Below are positions 45,000 to 54,804 of a stretch of 64,000 bases of DNA, one piece after another. Origin of the DNA: Blasia pusilla (taxonomy: Eukaryota; Marchantiophyta; Marchantiopsida; Blasiales); assembly GCA_050084515.1 (NCBI GenBank), contig CM114273.1, forward strand, positions 35,960,001 through 36,024,000, given 5' to 3'. A program made the position numbers and the translations under genes. Positions within the stretch are counted from its first letter, which is position 1; each line of letters starts with the position of its first letter. Under the pieces are notes generated by a model that searched no databases, had not been told where the DNA came from, and saw nothing but the letters and a program-made list of their open reading frames with translations.

Positions 45000-46400
45000 G
45001 AGGAGACCGTTGCTTATCGGCCATGGTGGCGGTCAGGTGACGGGCGGATGAGCCGGTTACCCGTGCAATTTGCGGTACGAGGTGGTCGATCACGAGACGA
45101 GTCTGTGACCACGTTGGCAGGTTTCACATGTAGTGTTAGCTGGCCAAGAGAGTTGTTGGAGGGGAACGCACATGCGGAGGATATCCTAGTAGCGGATAGT
45201 CCCACAGAGAGACAGGCCATGATGGGTGTCTCTTCCCATTTTGGCAAGACCTCTTCATCATGGGGTACAACTCGAGAGCTACATAGGAGTGCCAATGACC
45301 TCGTGAGGCAGGCGTGGAGTCGTGCCTTTATCTCGGAGCATCGAGAGTCAGGTGGGGATCGGGCTCCTGGAGTGGACACGTTGACCCCACTGGATATCAC
45401 ACCCATTGTGTGGCAGTGTCCAAAGGAGGGTGTTAGGATGTTAGATCTCTTTGGAGGGACTAACACCGGATTAGTTGCAGTATTGCAGGCGGGCATACAG
45501 ATGCATCATTACCTTTATGTGGAGAGAGATAAGACCGCGCGACGAGTATCATTACGTCACGTAGCGAGATTGGTCCAGAGGTATCCTGAGTTGTTGCCGG
45601 TATCTGCAGTACGGAGATAATAGCATACACTACTTGCCGACATCTCTTTGGTGAGGGCGTTGGATTTGGATAGAGTTGGCACCATTCATTTGGTGATTTT
45701 TGGATGGTCTTGTTAGGGTCATTCATCAGCTGGCCGAGGATTTGGATTGCAAGATCTGAGGTTAGGGATGTTTTGGGAGATGCTACAAGTAGTACGACAC
45801 TTGCAGGAGAGTCAGACATGTTCTCCAGCGTACATTTTGGAGAACGTGCCATTTTCGGGAGACACTCGTGCACGTGTGATGACGAGTGTTTATCAAGTGA
45901 GGTCCTGGTTGGGACCTGCTATGTTGCTAGATGCAGCAAGAGTTGGATCACGTGCCCATCGTCCACGATTGTGATGGACAAACCTAATACCATCAGAGGT
46001 ACTGAGTCGAGCATACGATGGAGTCTAGAGAGCACCACATCTCATAGTGGATGCTATTTTGGGCTCAGGTCATCGATCTCACGTGGTGACGCGGGATGAT
46101 AGACCATCGTTGGCGATGGCCAATAGGGTGGGGGAGTTGAGGACAGCCTTACCTACGTTGGTGAGCTTCCCAGCATCCCATGCCTTTTGTCAGGGAGGGC
46201 TAGGCATGATTTGGGATGAGGTGACCCGAGCATTAGAGGAGCTTACAGCAGATGAGCGCGAGTGCGCCATGGGGTTTGCTACCGGTACTACGGCGGTGCC
46301 GGGTATGACTGAGGCATCCTGGAGACAGGTGTTGGGGTAGGCGATGGACCTCAAGTGTCTCACATGGATAGTCAGCCTAGGTATGGCTGAGTAGAGACGG
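45000..46400 (+). pseudogene. C5-cytosine DNA methyltransferase domain embedded in the Ty3 pol (DNMT3-like motif order)
   Basis: All motifs lie in one frame. Motif I MLDLFGGTNTGL begins at 45,438 (SAM binding), with acidic YVERDK after it. Motif IV is FGWSC followed by TAG at 45,714-45,716 (ancestral PCQGHS). Motif VI is ILENVP at 45,834-45,851, motif VIII is RAHRPRL, and motifs IX-X are ERECAMGFATGTT and WRQVLG-stop-AMDL. The linear I-to-X order is that of DNMT1/DNMT3/bacterial enzymes, not the permuted order of plant DRM. A family-specific N-terminal part (about 45,000-45,380) precedes it. Stops lie at 45,618, 45,714, 45,972, about 46,029 and 46,338. Where the family residue is clear they are CAG-to-TAG or TGG-to-TGA changes. 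No frameshift is needed. The protein would have methylated cytosine in DNA; this copy cannot. Confidence 0.85.
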
Positions 46401-46681
46401 ATGCGAGTGTCATCCATGTTGTCACGTCCACGAGTTGGACCATTGCCTAGAGGGTTTGTACAAGCATTGGCTGGGGGCAAGACGAGGAGAGATAGGCACC
46501 CATGGACTTCCTGGGATGTCGTTCGAGTGGAGAGTGCGAAGGCGGCCAGAGTAGCACATGTTCATTTTTGGATGTGGAGCATGGTGTAGGAGGTCAGAGT
46601 GGAGTGGTTGTTGCGGAGGTGGCTAGGGTTGCTACATAGCAACCAAAGCTGGAGGTTGCATCCTCTCCGAGTGAGGTCACG

Positions 46682-47385
46682 ATGGAGACTTGGGAGCCTG
46701 TGATAGGTCTCAAGTTGATAGGAGGAGAGCAACGGCGAGTTCATAGGTTTCTGAGAGGGCATGTCAGTTGTTTTGCCTTTAATGTGAGAGACTTGGGTAC
46801 GTTGAAGGGTCCCGGGATACGGATTGAATTGGCTAGTGATACGCCGATCTTTCGTCAATCCTACAGGTATTCTGATATGGAGCGAGCCTTGATTCAAAGC
46901 AGGAGTCAGAACTTGTTGGAGGCAGGACTTGTGGAGTTATCCCATGGGGAGTATGGATCTGCCACAGTCATGCCGGAAAAGAAGGATATGAATGGCAATT
47001 GGGCGGATAGGCGGATGTGTGGAGATTATCGTCCTATCAACTCACAGACAAGGTCAGATCGGTACGCCATGCCTACTCCTGAGGAGATCTTTGATGCGGT
47101 AGGGCATGCAAAGATCTTCAGTACTTTAGATCTCCGTGTTGGCTATCGTCATCTTCCTATCAGGTTGGAGGACAGGAGAAGACAGCATTCTGGGGGATAG
47201 ATCGGTTCGTAAGAGATTGCTTGTATCAGCGGCGGTTCTTACCATTTGGGTTGAAGAATGCGGCTACAGAGTTTCAAAGAGTGATAGATAGGATTTTGGC
47301 TGGCTTGGATTTTGTATGATGTTACATAGATGATATTCTTATCTTCAGTTTCACAGTTGAGGAGCATGAGCGACACTTAGAGGAG
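46682..47385 (+). pseudogene. pol: Ty3 reverse transcriptase
   Basis: LASDTPIFRQSYRYSDME, MCGDYRPINSQT and FSTLDLRVGYRHLPI are the N-terminal RT blocks. A one-base shift near 47,172 follows, then RFLPFGLKNAATEFQRV and the catalytic YIDDILIF. A TGA sits two residues before YIDD, where related elements have Trp. It continues without a gap into RNase H. Confidence 0.88.
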
Positions 47386-48075
47386 GTGTTTCGGCGATTG
47401 CAGTTACATGGACTGAAGTTACATCCAGGCAATTGCAGATTCTTTCAGGAGCAGATTGAGTACTTGGGACACATCATATACCCGAGTGGGTTAGGCATTC
47501 AGCATACAAAGATGGAGGCTATTCCGCAGATTCCAGGCCCTATAGATGTGAGTCGAGTCCGAGCATTTCTTGGACTCACAAACTTCTATCGACGGTATGT
47601 CAAGGGTTTTAGTGCGATCGCAAAGTCTTTGACCTTGTTGACGAGACTTGATCAGGTTTGGTTGTGGGGAGATGATCAGGAGCAAACATTTCATGAGCTC
47701 AAGGACAGGTTGACGTCCTCACCCATTTTACAGAGACCGGTTAGGGGTCGCCCATTCCAATTACATACAGATTGGAGCATGTTGGGTCTAGGAGCACTGC
47801 TTACTCAGAGAGATGACGAGGAAAGGGAGTTCGTTGAGGCTTTCGCGAGCCGATCGAACAACATTTCAGAGGCAAAGTACAGTTCCTACGAGGGAGAGTG
47901 CTTGGCTGCAGTGTGGGCCCTGGCACATTTCAAGTGCTATTTATTCGGCAACCCTTTCACATTTATCACTGATCATCAGTCGTTGAGGTGGTTGATGGAG
48001 TCTGACAAGCTTACGGGAAAGCTCTATTACTATAGGAGTATGCGTTTGAGGTGGTTCATAGGCCAGGTTGGCTAA
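47386..48075 (+). pseudogene. pol: Ty3 RT thumb and RNase H
   Basis: Open for 229 codons: EQIEYLGHIIYPSGL and RVRAFLGLTNFYRRYVKGF (RT connection), then the RNase H acidic residues in LHTDWSMLGLGALL, SYEGECLAAVWAL and FITDHQSLRWL. It ends where the frame shifts after GQVG. This is the best-preserved part of the element. Confidence 0.88.
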
Positions 48076-48419
48076 ACCAAGATGCGGATGGGTTGAGTCG
48101 TAACCCATGTCCGAGTCAAAGAGACGACATAGGAGCTCGATGGCACGGAGAGAGTGATGAGGAGATGGTGCCCGTCTGGCATGCATTTGCCTTATCTTTG
48201 TTGGTTGACTATGGTAGGTAAGTCACAAGTGATGACTCTAGTGGTGGGGTTGGATGATGAGTCTTTGGATCCGGAGGTCAGTGAGGAGGCGACAGGTGGT
48301 CGTGATATCCATGACAACATGGAGGTTGTGGTTTTCTTGCGCACTGCCGTCATAGCAAGCACAGTGAGTGCTAGAGAGCCATGAGGTTCGGTGTGGAGGG
48401 GACTCACATTTTGCGGGTA

Positions 48420-49255
48420 TGGGGAGATGGTAGGATACGAGTGGTACCTCATCCTTCCCAGCAAGCACATGTAGTGCGACATGCCCATGAGGAGTTGGGG
48501 CATTTTGGAGTAAAGCATACTTATAGCTTACTCCAGGTTTAGTATTGGTGGCGCGGCATGCATACAGCAGTTTGTGGCCAGATGTATGGTATGTGACAGA
48601 GTGCGAGCATCCTTCAATGCTCCCCCTTCGTAGTTACATCCTTTGCCAATTATGGGTTTAGGTTATCGGTGGAGTTTAGACTTTGCGAGACCTTTGCCAT
48701 TGACGGGGCGTCATCACAGATACGTGTTGGTCATGGTGGAGCATTTCTCCAATTGGATAGAGGTGGTGGCACTACTGGACAAGGCGAGCAAGGGAACAGC
48801 TTATACGTTTCTAGATCGTGTGCTTAGTCACTTTGGTGCACCGGCGAAGGTGTTCACTGACCAGGGTACCGAGTTCAGGGGAGATTTTTCATAGAGTTTA
48901 GAAGTTTTTCGTAGAGTTATGCCTATGGCCTTTGAGAACTTAGCTATTTCTCAGCATAGAGATACATTGAGGTACGCAACCATTTGTGGAGGAGGTTATC
49001 GTCCAAGGATTAGGAGGTTTCATCATGGAGATTACGTGTATTTACAGCAGGCGGCACCCATGATGCTAGATGTCACTACATGGCGCACGATCCTACGTAT
49101 GCGCGAGGTATTACCGACCGGAGTTCTCGTGTTGGAGGGATGCGATGGTATGGTTTGGAAGGATCATGTGCGCAATTGTGCGCCATGTCATCTTACGAAC
49201 GTAGATGGGACAGTGGATCTGAGCTTGGCAATGGTACCTGCTTGCTTGAGGTGTA
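48420..49255 (+). pseudogene. pol: Ty3 integrase, rearranged
   Basis: An HHCC-like N-terminus (HEELGHFGVKHTYSLLQ) is followed by core pieces LDFARPLPLTGRHHRYVLVM and LSHFGAPAKVFTDQGTEF, giving two of the three catalytic acids. The segment with the third acid appears shortened or lost. Then come a tail with RFHHGDYVYLQQ and VLVLEGCDGMVWKDHVRNC, like the C-terminal module of Ty3 integrases. Several stops are present. Confidence 0.75.
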
Positions 49256-49396
49256 TGTAGTGCGGATCTGCGAGGGGTGCAACCACCATGTTGGTATGTG
49301 ATGGTTGTTCTCAAGGGTGGCATATGTTATTTCTGACCCCCCCCCCTCTTGATGTAGTTCCCATGGGACGATGGATGTGTCCGAGATGTGTATAGG
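49247..49396 (+). pseudogene. PHD-like zinc finger at the C-terminus of the Ty3 polyprotein
   Basis: Read in one frame: C-M-stop-CGSARGATTMLVCDGCSQGWH. After a slip in the C10 run near 49,337-49,346, VPMGRWMCPRCV and a stop follow. The spacing C-x2-C, C-x2-C-x4-H, then W-x-C-x2-C fits the PHD finger, a reader of histone H3 tails in many proteins. The Cys expected three residues after the His is replaced (LF). Some Ty3 lineages carry a chromodomain at this place. PHD is inferred from pattern only. Confidence 0.6.
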
Positions 49397-49461
49397 GTAG
49401 AAGGTCATGTCAGAGAGATGTGATATTTTCTATCTGGAGTAAGGGGGATCCAAGTGCCAAC

Positions 49462-50245
49462 TAGGGGGGCGGTTGTGTGATCTCCATGTATATGTATGAG
49501 TTGATTTTTGTACATGTCTGGATCTACCCGTCTGCGGGGAAGATCGGTGCATGAAGATTGGTCACATCACATCGTGTAGATGTGACCAACGATGTATGTT
49601 GTGTAGCGATATGTATGCGCACGACAATTATCACATCTGAATAGCCGATAGGCCGAGATCTATCGTGGATAGGGTGTAGGAGCCAACGGACTATCTTGAG
49701 TGTAACTTTGTCCCACGGTATCGGATGAGGTTGAGGATAGGTCCATTGTGTCAAGAACGTCATTTCTGACAACTTTCTTGTTGAGGTCTGTCACAACTGG
49801 GTGACTTGTTGACCAGGTCACCCGCCCCTAGTAACCTGTGCCCGCAGGTTACCAAGAGGATGGCTATTTTTAGGGGAAAAACCTTTTGGCTCTTCCCAAC
49901 CCTATATAAGAGAGGAAGATGGCTTTCCTAAGCAATCTTTCTCATATTGGGTCGTTGGAGCACCTCTCTTGTATGTGTGTGAGATAGGACTAGAGTGCTA
50001 GCGTCCAGATTTCTTGATAGCACAGGGTGGACAAGGCTCAATATCCCGATGTAGATTGAGGAGTGGAATTTTAGGCCGGGTATGCCCTTTTTACTACTCT
50101 TTATTTTGTTGTGTGATCTCCATGTATATGTATGAGTTTCTTTCTGTACATGTCTGGATCTACCCGTGTGTGGGGAAGATCGGTGTTATGTGGTGTAGAT
50201 GTGACCAGCGATGTATGTTGTTTAGCGATATGTATGCGCACAACA
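49462..50245 (+). repeat. Right LTR blocks A-B-A with adjacent polypurine tract
   Basis: A purine run AGGGGGGCGG (49,463-49,472) precedes TGTGTGATCTCC. Block A (about 49,474-49,627) ends GCGCACGACA. Block B (about 49,629-50,103) has the TATA box. A second block A (about 50,104-50,245) ends GCGCACAACA next to the GCCA target repeat. The left end of the element has block B alone. A normal insertion would have identical complete LTRs at both ends. Confidence 0.75.
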
Positions 50246-51080
50246 GCCAATTGAACAACGATTGGGAACTCTAGTTCCAAATGAACTCTAACCCACCAGC
50301 TATCCTCTTTGTATTTGAAAAGTCCAATGGCGGTAGCCTTACAATCTGCAACGGAAGGACCTATTCTAGCCACGGTAGAGCTTCTACCGGTGGAATCGGA
50401 TTTGAGGAGGCATTTGGAACTCTTATTAATGTTCTAAATGACCGGAAAGGCTATCCTCCAAGATTCTGAAAGTCCTCCCTATAACAGCCCCCGACAGAAG
50501 CCAATTGAACAACGATTTGAAACTCTAGATCCAAATGGACTTTGACCCACTCGCTATCCTCCTTGTATTTGAAAGGTCCAATGGCGGTATCCTTACAATT
50601 TACAACAGAAGAACCTATTCTAGCTACGTCACATCTCCTACCAATGGAATCGGATTTTAGGAGGCATTTGGAAGTCTTGTTAACGTTCCAAATGAGCTCC
50701 AACGCACTACCTATCCTCCAAGATTCTAGATAGTCCTGCCCTACAATAGCTTGTGAAAGGAGCTATGCCGGAATTGGCTTAGAATGGGATCTTAAGAGCC
50801 AATTGAACAGCAATTCGGAACTCTAGTTCCAAACAAACTTTGACCCATCGGCTATCCTCCTTATATTTAAAAGGTCCTATGGCAGTAACCCTATAATTTG
50901 CAATGGAAGGACTTGTTCTAACTGCGGCACACCGCCTATGGTCTTGATATGAAATAAGTACAATCCGTCTATTGGAAGGCCATATGTTGGTCGATCTCCG
51001 TCTTCAATATGGTTGCATGAAGTAGGAAGCACTTGAAAGCATTTGGAACTCTAGTTCTAAATGAACTCTGGCCCACCGCC
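50246..51080. repeat. ~300-bp tandem satellite, right part
   Basis: Continues the array cut by the Ty3 element. Units begin near 50,246, 50,500 and 50,797 (253 and 297 bp apart). They contain the same AGGTCCAATGG-type and TATCCTCCAAGATTCT-type blocks. The array fades after about 51,080. Confidence 0.82.
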
Positions 51081-51250
51081 TATCCATGCAGAAGGAACTG
51101 TTCCAGCTACGGAACAACTCCTATAGTACTAGTTGGAATCAGATCAAGGAGCAGAGAGGAAGGGAGAAGAAAGGAGAAAGGGAACTATTGTCAACCCAAA
51201 GAGATCCTTTTTCCAAGAGAGTTTCTTGTGATTTGAAGAGAGCTTCCGTT

Positions 51251-51427
51251 GGGTTAAAGAGAGGAAGGAATTTTTTCAACATCTTTTACAATTTTGTTCT
51301 CTATTCTTAGTCACTCCCAAAAAAAAGTTCCTCTTGGAAATTATGGCAACCCGTCAAATTTGGGAGTGACTAAGAACAGAGAAAAAAATTATAAAAGATG
51401 TTAAAAAAATTCTTTCCTCTCTTTAAC
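51251..51427. mobile_element. Foldback element with 71-bp arms
   Basis: The arm 51,251-51,321 (starting GGGTTAAAGAGAGGAAGG) is the near-perfect reverse complement of 51,357-51,427. The 35-bp loop contains a palindrome-family half-site (GGCAACCCGTC). There is no coding capacity. It fits a MITE or a hairpin from an inverted local duplication. Confidence 0.7.
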
Positions 51428-51603
51428 CCAAAGGGTTACAATTTCACGAATCATTCATGCATCCAATAGTCTCTTAGCACAAAATAAAAAAAATAGAGAA
51501 ATTATTAGAATCAATATGGAAGAAAGGTCTGAACAAAAAATTCCATATAAGCACATTGATGAAATTTTCTGATTGCACTTAATACTTTGGCATTTCCAAA
51601 GTA

Positions 51604-52560
51604 CTAACACACCCGATGTTGCATCCTCAGAATGGCTTGTTTAAGAATACTTCGCAATTCTTTGAGGGTGGAAATTGGTTGGTGGATTCCTACTCCTAGC
51701 TCCGACTCTCTTAAAGCTACAAGAAAAACATAGTACATGTGCTTACAAGGGAAATATCTTTTCCCACTTGTCTCTCTTTGGACAAAGTCATCACAAGAAC
51801 ATGTGGAAAAGCAATATATATGTACAACATACACCCCACATCACTTGAATTCATAGTGTTGTTCCTGACCTAATACATCCTTCCTATTCCATTCCCACTA
51901 TGAAGGTCTTTTGTGGCAATGATTTTCATGTTGGCCTCCCGAGCTGATGCGATTCGCTTTGCTCTCTCCACCGTTGGCCTACACATTCTGTTTCTCTTCA
52001 CCCCATTTCTTGACTTGAATAAAAATAGTGGATTCATATCATTCACCTTCTCCGGATATAGGTTGACATCAATTTTAGGTTGGATCCAAAATTCGAATGT
52101 CTTTTTGTGCTCTACCATCCGAGGTCTCTGCCATCTCACCGTCCTCAGTGCCATCATCTCCATCTAGTCCTTGGGAATGCGAAAACGTTTCGAACTCCCT
52201 CTGTCTACGAGTCTGAACTTTGCACTTGTAAGATTTTCCACTTCCTCTTGAGTGCAATTGTTACCTTAAAAAATGGGCCAAATCGTGGGGGTATTCCTTG
52301 TAGCTCAAATGGCAGTTGGATATGATTTTTAGAAAGCGCATGATTCAATTGATTCCCAATCCTTGTAAAACGATCAAAGGTTTTCAGCTCCCACAAGCTT
52401 GGAAGTGGTCGCCCAGTCCTTATACAGTTATTTTTGAGGAAAGTCCCGCATGCTCTTCTAATGCCATCCAATCCTGCCTTTTATATGTGGCATCCAATCA
52501 TGCCTTATATTCTTTGGCATGCTTGTAATGACCTCCAAGAGGAATGGACACTCCCGACTC
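51604..52560 (-). pseudogene. Decayed gene end with a SWIM-type zinc finger
   Basis: Minus-strand frames in series: LPSLWELKTFDRFTRIGNQL (about 52,400), then IQPKIDVNLYPEKVNDMN (about 52,070), then CSCDDFVQRETSGKRYFPCKH (about 51,800). The last has the C-x-C...C-x-H spacing of the SWIM finger, which is often found at the C-terminus of MULE transposases and of FAR1/FHY3-like proteins. The frames are broken by stops and shifts. The piece lies downstream, on the same strand, of family B copy 2. The two could be the ends of one transposase-like gene, but no catalytic DDE core was recognised between them. Confidence 0.45.
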
Positions 52561-52664
52561 TACTTGTGTTTGGGCAGAGGGCATTTTCATGAATGTTCAA
52601 TCCCTACATGGGCCAAATTTTCAATTGAGGGATAAAAACATAATGCTTAAGTGAACAATATAGT

Positions 52665-53060
52665 AACCTTTCGGAATCCGACAGGTTGCCTCCTATTACA
52701 ACTCATCAGAATCCAACGGGTTGCAAATAGGAGGTGAGTTTTTGGACCAAAATCTACCTGCAACCTGTCCTACTCCAACGGGTTGCAATAAGAATTTGTT
52801 TGACAAAAAACTTCTTGCACCCCGTTAGAATCGTATGGGTTGCATCTGTTTGCAACCTGTTGGATTCCAACGGGTTGCAAGAAGAATTTTGTCAAAAAAA
52901 ACAACTTGCAACTTGTCGTATTCCAACGGGTTGTAACTAGAATTAGTCCACAAAAAACTTCTTGCAACTTGTCGGAATCCAATAGGTTGCTCAACCTCTG
53001 AAGTTTGCAATCTCTCAGATTCCAACACGTTGCAACCTCATATTTTGACCAAAATTTGTT
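52665..53060. repeat. Palindrome cluster with about eight copies
   Basis: Copies start near 52,668, 52,700, 52,760, 52,818, 52,852, 52,906, 52,963 and 53,006, many with CTTCTTGCA-type linkers. On the minus strand it begins shortly after a good donor (GTGAGTTC, complement near 53,107), so it may be an intron of the family B copy 2 gene. Confidence 0.7.
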
Positions 53061-53109
53061 TGCAACCGTTTCTATCTGTGAGCCGGGAAGGAGAAAATGT
53101 TGAACTCAC

Positions 53110-54590
53110 CTACCGCATAAGGTTTCCCCATTGCCAAATAGATCTTCTCCCTCACTCATTCTATCAATAAGATCCAAGCCGCTACATGGCCTTGTAATAG
53201 ACATTTTGAAGACATAAGCTCTAGATCCCTTGCCTCCTTAGCCGATGAACTTCCATCTCTGAAGAAATGGAAATATGGAGTTTTGCTTTGATCTTGTTGA
53301 TGGCATCCATCTCTGCAATCTTTCCATCAAGTATTCTAATCTTCCATAGCAAGTTCCTTAAGCATTCAAGATCAGCCAGATTTTCTCAGAGGTTGTTTTT
53401 CCTCAACTATTGTGATCTCCCCTTCCCTAGGTATTCCCAGCAGTTGATCGCAGATTTGTGTTACCATCGTAAGTTTGATCACTCTAGGCTTAGATCCTAG
53501 TGAGTTTTTATATACCTAAGCCACATTCTTAGCCACATCCTCCTTGATGTATCTTTGAATGGCATCTGTGACAAGATGAGTCTGAGACCCAACATGAACA
53601 CATATCCTAGTGTACACGTACGTAGAACTATAGTCCTGCACTACGAAGAAAATGTATGCAAGACACTCTCCCACGCAGAAAGGGGAGGCTTGACAATGAG
53701 GACATCGATGGCGACCCGGCGGTATGATTGTATCGACCGCATAAGGAGTTTCTGCATTTGGGGGGGGGATTGTGAGGTATCGACTACCCCGTTCCACTCA
53801 AGGAAAGGGTATCCATGACTTCTACGCTCTTAGGCTCCAACTCATTGGTGACAAGACATAATCCAAGGACCACTTGGGATTGAAAGCACTCGTCCATTGT
53901 AGTCTACATCATCGATGACAGTTGGATTTTCTGTCCATACCCTTCAAGCGTCATCCATCTTTCTTTTGAGCAGGACCGACAAGTGGAGGCAACTCAAAAA
54001 TGCAATTCCCATCATACGTGGTTGGTAGCTCATCCACAAGAATATGCTTGAATATTTTCAAGGGTAGAGACAAAAAAAACTATTCCCCGAAACTCGCAAC
54101 AAGAATGAGTAAGCAGATGTCAGGTCTGATATGTTTCCAACAAATCTTGTGAGATCAACGACATCTAGAATGTCTTCAGCTTGAACCACTTTATCATGAA
54201 CCTGTGAGTTTGGAGTGGTTGTTGGATCGGCAAAAGCAGTGTTGCCAAACGTGGAGCTTAGAGCACTCGTAGGTTTCAGACCGTCGAGATGAGTCAGAGT
54301 GGGCTTCAAAGATAGGCCATAAACTCTAAATTGTCCATTAGAGTACGTAAGAGATTCCACACTTTGGAATCGCCAAGCTCTGGCTGGACTGTTTCACCTA
54401 TCACATCATCCGTTCCATCAACCTTGACATCCTTGGAAACGAAGATGGTTTCAATCTGGAGAAGAAATTGGAGTGAGAGGAAATGTTCTTAAACAAGTAT
54501 ATGAGAGTCACCAGGTTGGGCTCGAATTATCTCTGTTTGAAGAAGGGCCCCTAGATGACTACCACAAGTGAGCTTCATATAATTTTCCAT
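53110..54590 (-). pseudogene. Family B copy 2
   Basis: Read leftwards from about 54,590 (MENYMKLTCG). The N-terminal ~80 residues align to copy 1 (FLLQIETIFVSKDVKVDGTD). Then come several shifts and stops, then GRHRCPHCQASPFCVGEC and HVGSQTHLVTDAIQRYIKED. This copy extends further than copy 1: it continues with KLTMVTQICDQLLGIPREGE and an amphipathic stretch (LDGKIAEMDAINKIKAKL), then WILLIE and a possible donor near 53,107. The Cys/His module is as in copy 1. It is a decayed paralogue. The extra C-terminal part, with the SWIM remnant beyond, suggests what copy 1 has lost. Confidence 0.55.
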
Positions 54591-54599
54591 TTGGATCTA

Positions 54600-54690
54600 A
54601 CATCATATATGATTCAACCAGAAAAGATGAGAATGGAATGAGAATGAGAATGAGAATGAGAATGAGAATGTTTAATTTAAAGTGAATAGT
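54600..54690. repeat. GAGAAT simple repeat in the family B copy 2 leader
   Basis: (GAATGA)n over about 54,627-54,670, followed by GTTTAATTTAAAGTGAATAG. The counterpart lies at 7,040-7,130 in front of copy 1. Confidence 0.7.
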
Positions 54691-54804
54691 GTCCATTTAG
54701 ATTCTGACACATCTCTGATAGGCAGTTGGTAGTTAGGTTGAACCATCGCCAGTTGATTCGACCAACCAAAAATTAAGGAATATTTGGACATGCATTCACT
54801 TGGT

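Larger units (their letters stand above)
40314..50245 (+). mobile_element. Ty3-type LTR retrotransposon carrying a C5-DNA methyltransferase and a PHD-like finger
   Basis: About 9.9 kb inserted in the ~300-bp satellite, flanked by GCCA on both sides (40,310-40,313 and 50,246-50,249). Restoring one GCCA rebuilds an uninterrupted unit. Domain order is gag, protease, C5-methyltransferase, reverse transcriptase, RNase H, integrase and a PHD-like finger. RT-RH before IN places it in the Ty3/gypsy group. The copy is inactive, with many TAG/TGA codons and a few frameshifts. De Mendoza and colleagues (2018) reported retrotransposons with captured cytosine methyltransferases in charophytes and dinoflagellates. 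This element has that general design. LTR copies differ at roughly 10 per cent of positions, by eye, so the insertion is old. Confidence 0.9.
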
